Assembly: GCF_003992625.1 (NCBI RefSeq) | Contig: NZ_RZMW01000020.1 | Coordinates: 24,862-88,861 of the forward strand | From: Pelagibacterium lentulum | Lineage (GTDB): Bacteria > Pseudomonadota > Alphaproteobacteria > Rhizobiales > Devosiaceae | Length of the DNA: 64,000 nt | Reading direction: 5' to 3' | Made by a program: the position numbers and the translations under genes | The notes under the pieces: generated by a model | Database searches by the model: none | Seen by the model: the letters and a program-made list of their open reading frames with translations, nothing else | Told to the model about the DNA's origin: nothing | Part shown: in pieces, positions 25,984 through 35,353 of the stretch | Layout of the letters: every line of letters begins with the position of its first letter | Position numbering within the stretch: position 1 is the first letter of the stretch

Positions 25984-26113
25984 TGTTTTACCAAGCCGCG
26001 CGGATCCTCGGAGGGTGGAGCGGCGCGTGATAAGGGTGAAAGTGCCTTTCGTGGAGGAGAAAAGTTGATGTGCGTTCCATGCACAATCGCGTCGACACGC
26101 GGGGCAATACCCC

Positions 26114-26677
26114 GTGGCTAGAGCGACCCAGGCAATCGTCAAAGCCGTAGAGTTTGTCCTCGTCCTGCTTTTGGCGGGCATGGTGGTAATGGTCTTTACC
26201 AATGTGGTGTTGCGCTATGGTTTTAATCGCGGCCTCAATTTCTCCGAAGAAATGTCGCGCTACTTCTTCGTCTGGCTCACCTTTGTTGGCGCCGTGCTGG
26301 CCTTTGGAGAGCACGGACATATCGGCGTAGAAACCGTCGTGCGTCTCTTCGGCAAGCGCGGCCGTCTGGTCTGCATGCTCATTACAAACATTGTGATACT
26401 GATCTGCGCCATCATCTTTTTTCATGGCACATGGCTACAGCATCCGATCAACGCTTCGTCACGCGCAGCGGTTGTCGGCATTTCGCTGATCTGGGTTTAT
26501 GGCATCGGCTATTTTACATCCGTCGGTATCGGCCTGATCGCAATCGTGCGCATCTTCCGTATCGTGACCGGTCAGATGACCGAGCAGGAAATCGCCTATT
26601 TTGCTGGCGAAATCGATGATCAGACGCCTGCCATTGCCAATTCGACCGAGACGGTTTCCAAGGAGGACCTGAAGTGA
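26114..26677 (+). CDS. TRAP transporter small permease (DctQ), acid-sugar locus
   Basis: 187 residues from a GTG. Four membrane segments are seen (about residues 13-33, 47-65, 90-110 and 124-146). The family pattern FSEEMSRYFFVWLTFVGA and FGEHGHIGVE (residues 42-75) is clear. It starts about 130 bases after the -10 element of the LacI-type promoter. The ribosome binding site is weak; a GGGG-CAATA-CCCC hairpin touches the start codon and could lower translation. It overlaps the large permease by 4 bases. Confidence 0.87.
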   Translation: MARATQAIVKAVEFVLVLLLAGMVVMVFTNVVLRYGFNRGLNFSEEMSRYFFVWLTFVGAVLAFGEHGHIGVETVVRLFGKRGRLVCMLITNIVILICAIIFFHGTWLQHPINASSRAAVVGISLIWVYGIGYFTSVGIGLIAIVRIFRIVTGQMTEQEIAYFAGEIDDQTPAIANSTETVSKEDLK

Positions 26678-27951
26678 TCATTCTGGTCTTCATTGCCTCT
26701 CTGTTCGGCTCGTTGGCATTGGGTATTCCGGTTGCCTTTGCCCTGATGTTCACCGGTGTCATCCTGATGACCTATATGGACATCTTCAACACCCAGATCA
26801 TCGCACAGCAAATGATTACGGGTGCCAACACCTTTACGCTGCTGGCCATACCCTTCTTCCTGCTTGCGGGCGAGTTAATGAATGCGGGCGGGCTTTCCAA
26901 GCGCATCGTCAACTTTGCAATTGCCTGCGTGGGCCACATTCAGGGCGGACTTGGCATCGTAGCGATTTTCGCTGCAGTGATCATGGCAAGCCTTTCAGGC
27001 TCTGCTGCTGCCGATTCCGCAGCTCTTGCGGCCATTCTTATCCCGATGATGCGTGAGGCGGGCTACCATGTCCCTCGTGCCGCGGGCCTTATGGCCGCTG
27101 GTGGCGTTATTGCACCGGTTATACCGCCATCCATCGCATTCATTATTTTCGGCGTTGCAGCCAATGTTTCGATCACCGGCCTGTTCATGGGCGGTATCGT
27201 GCCGGGCCTGATGATGGCCTTTGCCCTCGTCGGCATGTGGATGTTCGTTGCCCGCAAGGAAAACGTCAAACCGCTGCCGAAGCGTTCGGGCAAGGAGCGT
27301 CTTCAGGCTACTGCCAAGGCTGGCTGGGCACTCATGATGCCAGTCATCATCCTCGGCGGCATCCGCTTTGGTGTATTCACGCCCACTGAAGCGGCGGTGA
27401 TCGCTGCGGTCTACGCGCTGTTTGTTGGCATGTTCATCTATCGCGAACTCAAGCTTGCCGACCTTTACGCAGTGTTTCTGCGCGCAGCAAAAACCACTTC
27501 GGTGGTATTGTTTCTTGTTGCATCGGCACTCGTGACATCCTGGCTTATTACACGCGCAAATATTCCAGCGGAGGTTGGGCGTTTCGTTGAACCTTTGATC
27601 GATAACCCCAAGCTTTTGATGCTCGTCATCATAATGCTGGTTTTTGTGATGGGCACTGTGCTGGATCTGGCACCGACAATTTTGATCCTCTCGCCGGTAC
27701 TCATGCCTATTGTTCGCATGGCCGAAATCGACCCGATCTATTTTGGTGTCGTCTTTGTCATGACCACCTGCATCGGGTTGATGACCCCACCTGTAGGTGT
27801 CGTACTGAATGTGGTGAGCGGGGTGGCACGCGTGCCGCTTGGCCGGGTGATTGGCGGCGTCATGCCATTCCTTCTGGCTCAGGTTGTCGTGCTGGCCCTG
27901 TTGATCGCGTTTCCCGAGCTTGTGCTCGTTCCGCTCGCATGGTTGCGATAA
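26674..27951 (+). CDS. TRAP transporter large permease (DctM), acid-sugar locus
   Basis: 425 residues from a GTG overlapping the small-subunit stop. About twelve hydrophobic segments are present with the signatures LLAIPFFLLAGELMNAGGLS (split across residues 49-68), AVIMASLSGSAAADSAALAA, VIAPVIPPSIAFIIFG (about residue 145) and a C-terminal TTCIGLMTPPVGVVLNV. It forms the translocation channel for the DctP protein that follows. The DctM type is the one found with sugar-acid TRAP systems. Confidence 0.93.
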   Translation: MIILVFIASLFGSLALGIPVAFALMFTGVILMTYMDIFNTQIIAQQMITGANTFTLLAIPFFLLAGELMNAGGLSKRIVNFAIACVGHIQGGLGIVAIFAAVIMASLSGSAAADSAALAAILIPMMREAGYHVPRAAGLMAAGGVIAPVIPPSIAFIIFGVAANVSITGLFMGGIVPGLMMAFALVGMWMFVARKENVKPLPKRSGKERLQATAKAGWALMMPVIILGGIRFGVFTPTEAAVIAAVYALFVGMFIYRELKLADLYAVFLRAAKTTSVVLFLVASALVTSWLITRANIPAEVGRFVEPLIDNPKLLMLVIIMLVFVMGTVLDLAPTILILSPVLMPIVRMAEIDPIYFGVVFVMTTCIGLMTPPVGVVLNVVSGVARVPLGRVIGGVMPFLLAQVVVLALLIAFPELVLVPLAWLR

Positions 27952-28002
27952 CGCCGAACGGTTCAGGAATAACAAACTGAAAAACTATTGGAGGAGAAGA
28001 CC

Positions 28003-29007
28003 ATGAAGACCTTTGTTGCTACCGGCCTCGCGGCCACATTGATGTTCAGCGTGGCCCTGCCGGCGCATGCTGAAATTTCCCAGCGCACCATTACCATTTC
28101 TAACGGTGTTGCCGAAGATCACCCGGTTGGTGACGGCGTGGCAGCTATGACTCAATGCACCACCGAGCGCACCGATGGCGCATGGACGCTCAATGCCTTC
28201 TGGAGTTCGGCTCTTGGCGACGATCTCCAGGCGACCCAGGCTCTGCGCTCGGGCACCCAGGAAATGGTCATCACCTCGACCTCTCCGCTGGTTGGCATCG
28301 AACCAGCTCTGGGTGTTTTTGACCTGCCATTCCTGTTTGCCGACGCGGCGGAAGCCGATGCCATCCTCGATGGAGAATTCGGCGACTACATCAACGACAT
28401 GTTGCCCGAGTCCAATCTTGTGAACCTCGCATGGTGGGAGAACGGTTTCCGCAACCTCACCAACTCGGTTCGCCCGGTTGAAACCCTGGCCGATTTCGAC
28501 GGCATGCGGGTGCGCGTGATGCAGAACAACATCTTCCTCGACACCTTCCAGACCCTGGGCACCAACGCAACGCCCATGGCCTTCGGTGAAGTGTTCACCG
28601 CGCTGGAAACCCGCGCCATCGACGCCCAGGAAAATCCGTTCGTGACCATCGATACCTCGCAATTCTATGAAGTGCAGGACTATCTCTCGGTCACCAACCA
28701 CGCCTACACCCCGTTCATGGTGCTGTTCTCCAAGCCGATCTTCGATACCTATTCTGAAGAAGAGCAACAGATTCTGATCGATTGCGCGATAATCGGGCGT
28801 GACGTTCAGCGGGCGGCCAGCCGCGAATTGTCCGGGCAGTCGCTTCAGCGCGTGATCGATGCCGGCATGCAGGTCAACGAAATCGCCGACGATGCCATGG
28901 CTGAAATCCGTGACGCCGTGCAAGGCGTTTACGAACGCCACGCAGGGGAAATCGGCCAGGAAGTTGTCGATCGCATGATGGCAGCGCTCGACGAAATCCG
29001 TAACTAA
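28003..29007 (+). CDS. TRAP solute-binding protein (DctP), acid-sugar locus
   Basis: 334 residues from an ATG after GGAGGAGAAGACC. The signal peptide ends at about residue 23 (ALPAHA). The core has the DctP features NGVAEDHPVGDG, LEVFDLPFLF-like LGVFDLPFLFAD and the conserved arginine motif FDGMRVRVMQN (about residue 167), followed by NATPMAFGEVFTALETRAIDAQENP, which is split here as ALETRAIDAQENP near residue 205. The FGEVFTAL/DAQENP pattern is shared with sialic-acid and sugar-acid binders (SiaP/DctP group). The substrate is probably an aldonate or uronate, given the adjacent dehydratase. Confidence 0.9.
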   Translation: MKTFVATGLAATLMFSVALPAHAEISQRTITISNGVAEDHPVGDGVAAMTQCTTERTDGAWTLNAFWSSALGDDLQATQALRSGTQEMVITSTSPLVGIEPALGVFDLPFLFADAAEADAILDGEFGDYINDMLPESNLVNLAWWENGFRNLTNSVRPVETLADFDGMRVRVMQNNIFLDTFQTLGTNATPMAFGEVFTALETRAIDAQENPFVTIDTSQFYEVQDYLSVTNHAYTPFMVLFSKPIFDTYSEEEQQILIDCAIIGRDVQRAASRELSGQSLQRVIDAGMQVNEIADDAMAEIRDAVQGVYERHAGEIGQEVVDRMMAALDEIRN

Positions 29008-29017
29008 CGACAATCTA

Positions 29018-29045
29018 GCAGGCGGGACATGACAGTCCCGCCTGC
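29018..29045 (+). repeat. GC-rich stem-loop after the second dctP
   Basis: GCAGGCGGGAC (29018-29028) pairs perfectly with GTCCCGCCTGC (29035-29045) over 11 bases with a 6-base loop. It follows the dctP stop by 10 bases and precedes the enolase-superfamily gene. No T-run follows. Confidence 0.65.
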
Positions 29046-29074
29046 CGTCCCCGCCTTCAACTCGGCCTCCGCAC

Positions 29075-30295
29075 ATGAAGATCACCGCCGTAGAGACTTT
29101 GAGGCTCGGCGAATTTGCCAATATTATCTGGATTCTCATCAGGACCGATGAAGGCATCTCCGGGCTTGGTGAGACCTTTATGGGCGCGGCTGCGGTCGAA
29201 GCCTATATCCACGAAACTGTAGCGTCAAAGCTGATCGGCCGCGATCCGTTACAGATCGAAGCGATCAATCGCGATCTTATTGGGTATCTTGGCTGGCGTG
29301 GCGCCGGCGTCGAAACCCGCGGCAACTCGGCAATCGACATTGCGCTCTGGGATATTTTCGGCAAAGCGCTCGGCATACCGGTCAGCATTGCACTGGGCGG
29401 AAAGAGCCACGATACGGTTCGCACATACAACACATGCGCAGGCTATCGATATGTCCGCGATGCCCGCGCCCAAGCCGTCGAAAACTGGGGACTTGGCCCT
29501 CAGAAATCGGGACCTTACGAAGATCTCGATGCCTTCTTGAACAGTGCCGACGACCTTGCCCATTCCCTGCTCGAGCAGGGCATTACCGGCATGAAGATCT
29601 GGCCTTTCGACATTGCCGCCGAGCGTACGCATGGGCTCGATATTTCCCCGCGGGAGTTGCGCGAAGCACTGCTGCCTTTCGAGAAAATCCGCAAGGCAGT
29701 CGGCGACAAGATGGACATCATGGTCGAATTTCATTCCCTGTGGCAGCTCCCCGCTGCCCAACGCATAGCCCGCGCGCTCACCGAATACGATACCTATTGG
29801 CATGAAGATCCGGTGCGCATGGACAGCCTCGAAACGCTCAAGGCCTATGCTCCCCATTCCCGCGCCATGATTTGCGCATCGGAAACTCTCGCCTATCCTC
29901 ACGCCTTCCGCGATTATCTCGCAACCGGAGTTGCAGGCGTTGCAATGCTCGACCTGTCCTGGTGTGGCGGCCTGTCAGAGGCGCGCAAGATCGCAGGCAT
30001 GGCCGAAGCGCACCATGTTCCGGTCGCTCCGCACGATTGCACCGGGCCGGTGGTGTTCATGGCTTCATGTCAGTTCTCGCTGCACGCCAGAAATACCCTC
30101 ATACAAGAGTCCGTCCGTGCATTTTATACCGGCTGGTATACTGAACTCGTCACGAACTTGCCGAAGGTCGAGAACGGGCAGATTTCGCTCGATGACACGC
30201 CGGGACTTGGCGTTGAACTTCTGCCGCATATTTTCACACGCAAGGACGCTATTCACAAGCTTTCCGATGTAACGCGGCGGGGAGAGCCGATATGA
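29075..30295 (+). CDS. Enolase-superfamily (mandelate racemase/muconate lactonising type) acid-sugar dehydratase
   Basis: 406 residues. It has an N-terminal capping domain (about residues 1-130, with SGLGETFMGAA) and a barrel with the second-strand lysine in GMKIWPFD (about residue 177). Metal-ligand candidates lie in IMVEFHSLW (E near residue 220), WHEDPVRMD (E near residue 247) and ICASETLA (E near residue 270), with a catalytic histidine in VAPHDCTGPVV (about residue 320). The ATG lacks a clear Shine-Dalgarno. It lies in the TRAP operon and overlaps the exporter gene by 4 bases. It most likely dehydrates an aldonate or aldarate taken up by the TRAP system; the exact acid cannot be decided. 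Confidence 0.82.
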   Translation: MKITAVETLRLGEFANIIWILIRTDEGISGLGETFMGAAAVEAYIHETVASKLIGRDPLQIEAINRDLIGYLGWRGAGVETRGNSAIDIALWDIFGKALGIPVSIALGGKSHDTVRTYNTCAGYRYVRDARAQAVENWGLGPQKSGPYEDLDAFLNSADDLAHSLLEQGITGMKIWPFDIAAERTHGLDISPRELREALLPFEKIRKAVGDKMDIMVEFHSLWQLPAAQRIARALTEYDTYWHEDPVRMDSLETLKAYAPHSRAMICASETLAYPHAFRDYLATGVAGVAMLDLSWCGGLSEARKIAGMAEAHHVPVAPHDCTGPVVFMASCQFSLHARNTLIQESVRAFYTGWYTELVTNLPKVENGQISLDDTPGLGVELLPHIFTRKDAIHKLSDVTRRGEPI

Positions 30296-31185
30296 GCAGC
30301 AATAATTACGCCCTCAACAATTGGTCGCTACTTTCGCCGACAGCCAAAGGCATCGTTGTGATGCTGATTGGCATGTTCCTGTTTTCGCTGAACGATGCGA
30401 TGGGCAAGTGGTTGGTGGCCACTTATTCTGTAGGGCAGGTGCTGCTGATCCGCAGCGCGGTTGCATTCGTCATTCTCCTGCCATTTGTCTGGCGCGCAGG
30501 GATGGACACCGTTTTCAAGGTCGAACGGCCCGGACTGCAGGCCGCGCGGGTGGTGTTCTCAACGGCCGAAGTGTTCTGCTTTTACTGGGCCGTCTATTAT
30601 CTGCCGCTCGCCGATGTGATGACTTATTGGCTGGCTGCGCCAATCTATGTCGCCGCCATGTCGCCCTTCCTTTTGAGAGAAAAAGTTGGATGGATGCGCT
30701 GGACCGCGATTTTCATCGGCTTTATCGGCGTGCTCATCGCGCTTGCCCCGGAAGGCGAAGTGGAACCGATCGCCATCGCAGTCGCAATCATCGGCACCCT
30801 GGCCTTTGCATTGATGGTGATAACGGGACGCACCTTGCGTGGCACTCCTGATAAAACCCTTGTTTTCTGGCAGATTGCAGGCGCAGGGATCGCCGGATTG
30901 GTGTTGGCGCCGTTCGATTGGGTCATGCCAACGGGAATCGACTTTGCGCTGCTCGGCCTGCTGGGCGTTGTGGCTATGCTGGCTCATATCTGCGTCAATC
31001 GCGCTGTGAAGCTCGCCGACGCCGCAATCGTCGCGCCCTTCCAATATACATTGTTGCCTTGGGCGATCATTCTGGGATGGCTGTTCTTTGGTGATCTGCC
31101 ACGAGCCATGATGCTGGTTGGCGCTGCGATCATCGTCGCATCCGGTTTGTTCATCTTTTTCCGCGAGCAACGCAAAAAGGCCTGA
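30292..31185 (+). CDS. EamA/DMT-family membrane transporter
   Basis: 297 residues with about ten hydrophobic segments in two EamA repeats (about residues 22-142 and 160-290). Typical motifs are FLFSLNDAMGKWL in the first repeat and APFQYTLLPWAIILGWLFFGD in the second. It overlaps the dehydratase stop by 4 bases (ATGA) and ends the TRAP operon, with a bidirectional terminator 19 bases downstream. Such proteins often export metabolites; here an intermediate or excess product of the acid-sugar route is conceivable. Confidence 0.87.
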   Translation: MSSNNYALNNWSLLSPTAKGIVVMLIGMFLFSLNDAMGKWLVATYSVGQVLLIRSAVAFVILLPFVWRAGMDTVFKVERPGLQAARVVFSTAEVFCFYWAVYYLPLADVMTYWLAAPIYVAAMSPFLLREKVGWMRWTAIFIGFIGVLIALAPEGEVEPIAIAVAIIGTLAFALMVITGRTLRGTPDKTLVFWQIAGAGIAGLVLAPFDWVMPTGIDFALLGLLGVVAMLAHICVNRAVKLADAAIVAPFQYTLLPWAIILGWLFFGDLPRAMMLVGAAIIVASGLFIFFREQRKKA

Positions 31186-31203
31186 ACTGGGGGCTGCAAC
31201 AAA

Positions 31204-31229
31204 AAAAGCCGGTCGCGTGACCGGCTTTT
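31204..31229. terminator. Bidirectional intrinsic terminator
   Basis: AAAAGCCGGTC and GACCGGCTTTT form an 11-base perfect stem around a 4-base loop, with A-rich and T-rich flanks. It lies between the convergent EamA and dehydratase genes, only 20 bases from the latter's stop. Confidence 0.9.
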
Positions 31230-31248
31230 CTGCTTCTTGTTCCAATTG

Positions 31249-33063
31249 TCAGTGGTTGTCGCGCGGTACACCCTTGCTTTGGGCAATCCGTTGATAATTG
31301 ACAGCAGGTTTGAGCACCGCACCATTGCCGAGTTGATCGACATAATTGCGCTGAATTTCCTGCCACGGCGTCTGATGATCGGGATATTTGTAACCGCCAT
31401 CAGCCAGCAGAGCCTGATACCGCTCAGCGATTTCATCCTCTGAAATCAGAATATTGGCATCGCCCCGGTTGAGATCGATCCGAACGCGGTCGCCACTCTT
31501 GAGAATGGCAAGCCCGCCATTTGCCGCCGCTTCGGGTGACGCATTGAGGATGGAAGGCGAACCCGATGTGCCCGATTGCCGACCGTCCCCAATGCAAGCC
31601 AGAGCATGCACCCCCTTCTTGATGAGATAGGCGGGCGGTCGCATATTGACCACCTCGGCAGCACCCGGATACCCGATCGGCCCGGCACCACGCATAAACA
31701 GCAAGGTGTGCTCATCGATCTCAAGGGCAGGATCATCGATCCGCTCATGATAATCTTCCGGCCCGTCGAAAACGACAGCTTTGCCCTCGAAAGCATTGGG
31801 ATCGTCTGGGTTTGACAGGTAACGCTCCTTGAATTCCGGACTTATCACGCTGGTTTTCATGATCGCATTATCGAAAAGATTGCCGCGCAGAACCACAAAC
31901 CCGGCATCCTTTTTCATCGGATTATCAAACCGCTTGATGACGTTATCGTCCAGGATCGGCGTGTTGCGGCAATTCTCACCCATGGTCTTGCCGTTGACAG
32001 TCGGAGCATTCTCGCGGATCAGCCCCTGCGCCATCAACTCATTGACGACAGCAGGCACCCCACCTGCGCGAAAATAATCTTCTCCAAGATATTCTCCGGC
32101 GGGCTGGAGATTGACCAGAAGCGGCACGTGATGTCCGTGTTCCTGCCATTCATCGATTTCCAGTTCCACCCCGATATGGCGCGCAATTGCGTTAATATGG
32201 ATCGGGGCATTGGTCGAACCGCCAATCGCCGAATTTACCACTATCGCATTGATAAAATTGTCTTTTGTCATGATGTCGGACGGTTTCAGGTCTTCCAGCG
32301 CCATCTCGACAATCCGCTTGCCGGTGCGATAGGCCATCTCGGCCCGGTCGCGATGGGGCGCCGGAATCGCTGCCGAACCGGGCAATTGCATGCCCAGCGC
32401 TTCGGCCAGAGAGTTCATGGTCGTCGCCGTGCCCATCGTGTTGCAATAGCCGACCGATGGGGCCGAGGATGCAACGAGTTCGATGAATTCTTCGTACCCG
32501 ATCTCGCCTGCAGCCATCATTTCGCGGGCCTTCCAGACAATTGTGCCCGAGCCAGTACGCTCACCGCGATGATAGCCGTTGAGCATCGGGCCAACCGACA
32601 GCGCAATCGCCGGGATATTGACGGTCGCCGCGCCCATGAGCATGGCAGGAGTGGTCTTGTCGCAGCCGATGGTCAATACAACGCCGTCGAGCGGATAGCC
32701 GTAAAGCACTTCCACAAGCCCGAGATAGGCAAGATTCCGATCAAGCCCGGCAGTTGGCCGCTTGCCGGTTTCCTGAATCGGATGCACCGGAAATTCGAGC
32801 GCGATACCGCCTGCTTCCCGAATGCCTTCTCGCACTCGTTCTGCCAAAATAACATGATGGCGGTTGCATGGGGACAGGTCCGAACCGGTTTGCGCAATGC
32901 CGATAATCGGCTTGCCCGATTGAAGCTCCTCACGCGACAACCCGTAATTCATATAGCGCTCGAGATAAAGCGCTGTCATATCAGGGTTTTCCGGATTATC
33001 GAACCACGCCCGCGACCGTAAATTCGGTCCCGTACCGTTGGAATTGCCGCCTGGCTTGCTCAC
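31249..33063 (-). CDS. xylD: IlvD/Edd-family acid-sugar dehydratase, xylonate dehydratase type
   Basis: 604 residues, as in XylD/L-arabinonate dehydratases (570-605) rather than IlvD (about 560-615 with other motifs). Cysteines for the [2Fe-2S] cluster are in [20 protein letters not shown] and [11 protein letters not shown]. The terminal [22 protein letters not shown] segment contains the catalytic serine. The N-terminal [22 protein letters not shown] segment is typical of xylonate dehydratases. The start is GTG with a GGGAGAG site 7 bases upstream. It converts D-xylonate (or L-arabinonate) to the 2-keto-3-deoxy acid. The gene is single, convergent with the TRAP operon, and no xylose dehydrogenase is adjacent. 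Confidence 0.88.
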   Translation of the reverse strand: MSKPGGNSNGTGPNLRSRAWFDNPENPDMTALYLERYMNYGLSREELQSGKPIIGIAQTGSDLSPCNRHHVILAERVREGIREAGGIALEFPVHPIQETGKRPTAGLDRNLAYLGLVEVLYGYPLDGVVLTIGCDKTTPAMLMGAATVNIPAIALSVGPMLNGYHRGERTGSGTIVWKAREMMAAGEIGYEEFIELVASSAPSVGYCNTMGTATTMNSLAEALGMQLPGSAAIPAPHRDRAEMAYRTGKRIVEMALEDLKPSDIMTKDNFINAIVVNSAIGGSTNAPIHINAIARHIGVELEIDEWQEHGHHVPLLVNLQPAGEYLGEDYFRAGGVPAVVNELMAQGLIRENAPTVNGKTMGENCRNTPILDDNVIKRFDNPMKKDAGFVVLRGNLFDNAIMKTSVISPEFKERYLSNPDDPNAFEGKAVVFDGPEDYHERIDDPALEIDEHTLLFMRGAGPIGYPGAAEVVNMRPPAYLIKKGVHALACIGDGRQSGTSGSPSILNASPEAAANGGLAILKSGDRVRIDLNRGDANILISEDEIAERYQALLADGGYKYPDHQTPWQEIQRNYVDQLGNGAVLKPAVNYQRIAQSKGVPRDNH

Positions 33064-33264
33064 TTCAAAACTCTCCCGTAGCCAGCCGCTGCACTGGCGC
33101 TATTTCCATGTTTTTTAAACTGAATTCAGCTTATCCGACTCTTCAAAGCCGACCTCCGGAATCTACTCCCTTAACGCAAGGTTTTACAGCTATTTTTGCC
33201 CAAAAAGCGGGGGAAAGTGGCCCTTAACGCAAACTTATGGGCCGTTATTCGGAATGATGAAAAA

Positions 33265-34689
33265 TCAGTCGCGCACGGCTTTTCCCGCAGCGTCCAATCC
33301 CCACTTCAAAAGTGCCTGCGCGCGCCGTTCATTACCGGCTTCGACATAGCATCGCATTTCAGGTGCATTGCCCGAACCGCGAAAATGAATGATGTCACCA
33401 TTGCCAAGTTCAAACCGGGCGCCGTCGATGAAATTGGAGTTCGCCACCTCGCCAAGAGGCGCAAGAAAATCGCGCGAGAACGACTCATTTTCAGTCAGTT
33501 GCGTGAGCCATTTGGCAGCACGCATCATATCGACATCGGTGAGCCGATTCGCCATTGCTGCCCGGAACGGCAGGTTGGCAACCATCTGAGAAATTGGAAT
33601 TTTCTGGCTTTGAGCATGTAGCAATGTGCAAATGAGCGGCAGCAACGCATCTCGTGTCGGAAGCGCCGAAACGCGCTGCCCCATGATTGCCGTATCGGTG
33701 CCGACCAATGTCCCGCCATTTGGCTCGAACCCGATTACGCGTCGAAATCCCGATGCCTTGCCTTCTTCCATGCCCGCGATGACAAAGGGAGAACCGATGC
33801 GGGTGCGAATGCTTTTGGCATCAGTATTAAGCCGCTCGACGCCCGAATTTGAGGATATAGGCGTGACGATACAATCGGCCGACATCATCAATGCCGCGAT
33901 GCCGCCGAGAACATCTCCCCGCACAAAATTACCCATCTCATCCATCAGTAACGGGCGGTCGCCATCGCCATCGGTCGAGATGATGCCATCAAGGCGATGC
34001 TGTTCTATCCAGCCAGGGAGTGGGGCAAAAACATCGTCGTTAAAGGCCTCGGTATCGACAGGAACGAAGGTTTCGACGCGCCCTAGCCGGATGGCCTCAC
34101 CTCCGCCTGTCTCGACCATCCATGCAAGGTCATCGCGCGCGACGCTGGAGTGCTCGAACACGCCTATGCGCAGCCCGGAAAAGGGCTTTGAAACCAACAA
34201 AGCCGCATAGCGTTCCCGGTAGGCGGCTGCTGCCAGATGATCGCGTTCAATGTCCCCGGCGGTTGTTACGGATGAGTCGACGTCTTGCGCCAGATCGACA
34301 ATAGCGGTTTCGTCTGCCTTGGTGATTTCGCCATCCGGGCGATAGAATTTCAGACCATTGCGGTCGGCCGGAATATGGCTCCCTGTCACCATGATCGAAG
34401 GCGCAACTTTCCCCATGGCATAATGGGCAAGTGCCGGCGTGGAAATAGCCCCGCAATCGATTGGCACATAGCCCCGCGCGACAATGGCCGCAGCGCAGTC
34501 GGCAACGATGTCGGGACTGGATTGCCGCAGGTCCTGGCCCAGAAAGATCGGCCCTCCCGCGCCAAGGCTCACAGTTTCATCCGCCTCAAGTGCAGCGAGA
34601 AATGCTGCCACGTACTGCTGGGTTGCTGCGCCAGCCAACTCATGAGCAAGGCCCCGCAGCCCGCTCGTCCCAAACTTTACACTGGACAT
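33265..34689 (-). CDS. Phosphomannomutase/phosphoglucomutase
   Basis: 474 residues, alpha-D-phosphohexomutase superfamily. It starts with KFGTSGLRG, the N-terminal sugar-phosphate motif. The active-site phosphoserine is in VTGSHIPADRNG (S near residue 104; TGSHIP instead of TASHNP, a known variant). The metal loop STDGDGDRPLL is near residue 240 and the C-terminal phosphate-binding FRGSGNAPEMR near residue 440. It interconverts hexose-6- and -1-phosphates for polysaccharide or nucleotide-sugar synthesis. It stands alone between the dehydratase gene (201-base gap) and a divergent heme-monooxygenase gene. Confidence 0.9.
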   Translation of the reverse strand: MSSVKFGTSGLRGLAHELAGAATQQYVAAFLAALEADETVSLGAGGPIFLGQDLRQSSPDIVADCAAAIVARGYVPIDCGAISTPALAHYAMGKVAPSIMVTGSHIPADRNGLKFYRPDGEITKADETAIVDLAQDVDSSVTTAGDIERDHLAAAAYRERYAALLVSKPFSGLRIGVFEHSSVARDDLAWMVETGGGEAIRLGRVETFVPVDTEAFNDDVFAPLPGWIEQHRLDGIISTDGDGDRPLLMDEMGNFVRGDVLGGIAALMMSADCIVTPISSNSGVERLNTDAKSIRTRIGSPFVIAGMEEGKASGFRRVIGFEPNGGTLVGTDTAIMGQRVSALPTRDALLPLICTLLHAQSQKIPISQMVANLPFRAAMANRLTDVDMMRAAKWLTQLTENESFSRDFLAPLGEVANSNFIDGARFELGNGDIIHFRGSGNAPEMRCYVEAGNERRAQALLKWGLDAAGKAVRD

Positions 34690-34851
34690 CTGCCCGCCCT
34701 CGATCCTGCCTTAAACAACCTCACGATATACAGGATCGCGCGCATGGCAAAGCCCGGCCGCACAAGCAAAATTCCGGCCCACGCCCCTTGCCGCGGCGCC
34801 AACTCGCCCCCATCTCCCCATTGACCTAGCCAAACCGCAAAGGACGAGAAA

Positions 34852-35166
34852 ATGTTCATTGCCATGAACCGCTTCAAGGTGAAAACGGACTCAGTGGATG
34901 AATTTGAGGCCGTATGGAAAACGCGCAAATCCCGCCTGGACGAGATGGAAGGATTCATCGATTTCAAGCTGTTGCGCGGACCAGCAAACAGAGACGAGAA
35001 CTATACGCTTTATGTCTCTCATTCGACCTGGGCGAGCTATGATGCCTTCGAGAGTTGGACCAAATCCCAAAATTTTCGCGATGCCCATAAACAGGCCGGT
35101 GACACAAAGCCAAGCTATATCGGAAGCCCTGCATTTGAAGGGTTTTCAATAGTCGAAGGCGCATAG
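34852..35166 (+). CDS. IsdG/HmuQ-like heme-degrading monooxygenase
   Basis: 104 residues, one ABM (ferredoxin-like) domain. It keeps the Asn-Trp-His triad of IsdG-type heme oxygenases: N6 in IAMNRFKV, W69 in ESWTKS and H79 in RDAHKQ, with the family's W-x9-H spacing. The ending PSYIGSPAFEGF also fits rhizobial HmuQ/HmuD. A ribosome binding site AAGGA lies 7 bases before the ATG. It would open heme to release iron in the cytoplasm. No heme uptake genes or iron-box are nearby, so it is an orphan. A generic antibiotic-biosynthesis monooxygenase is the alternative but the triad speaks against it. Confidence 0.78.
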   Translation: MFIAMNRFKVKTDSVDEFEAVWKTRKSRLDEMEGFIDFKLLRGPANRDENYTLYVSHSTWASYDAFESWTKSQNFRDAHKQAGDTKPSYIGSPAFEGFSIVEGA

Positions 35167-35249
35167 ACAACCAACCAGCAGCTTCCTTGCAATCGATCAA
35201 AATGCGATTGTGAGGGCTTGCGCTGCCCGACGAATTCTGATTTCACTGC

Positions 35250-35347
35250 GGCCATTCGACAGGGGTGCTCCGTATCGCCGGGGCTGAGATGAAGGCGCCA
35301 AGCCTTTGGACCCTAAAGCTGATCTGGATAATACCAGCGGAGCGAGG
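35250..35347 (+). promoter_or_regulatory. Thiamine pyrophosphate (TPP) riboswitch
   Basis: The conserved THI-element parts are in order: AGGGGTGCTC (35261), GGCTGAGA (35282-35289), ACCCTAAAGCTGATCTGGAT (35310-35329) and AATACCAGCGGAG (35330-35342). GCTCC at 35267-35271 can pair with GGAGC at 35339-35343. The aptamer ends directly before the ykoF ribosome binding site (GAGGCGG at 35344-35350), so regulation is probably by blocking translation initiation when TPP is bound. It controls ykoF-thiXZY. Confidence 0.95.
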
Positions 35348-35353
35348 CGGACC

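Noticed and set aside
33064..33264. Possible small gene or RNA between the xylonate dehydratase and phosphohexomutase genes
   Set aside because: 201 bases with no frame of interest and no stable hairpin; most likely just the dehydratase promoter.
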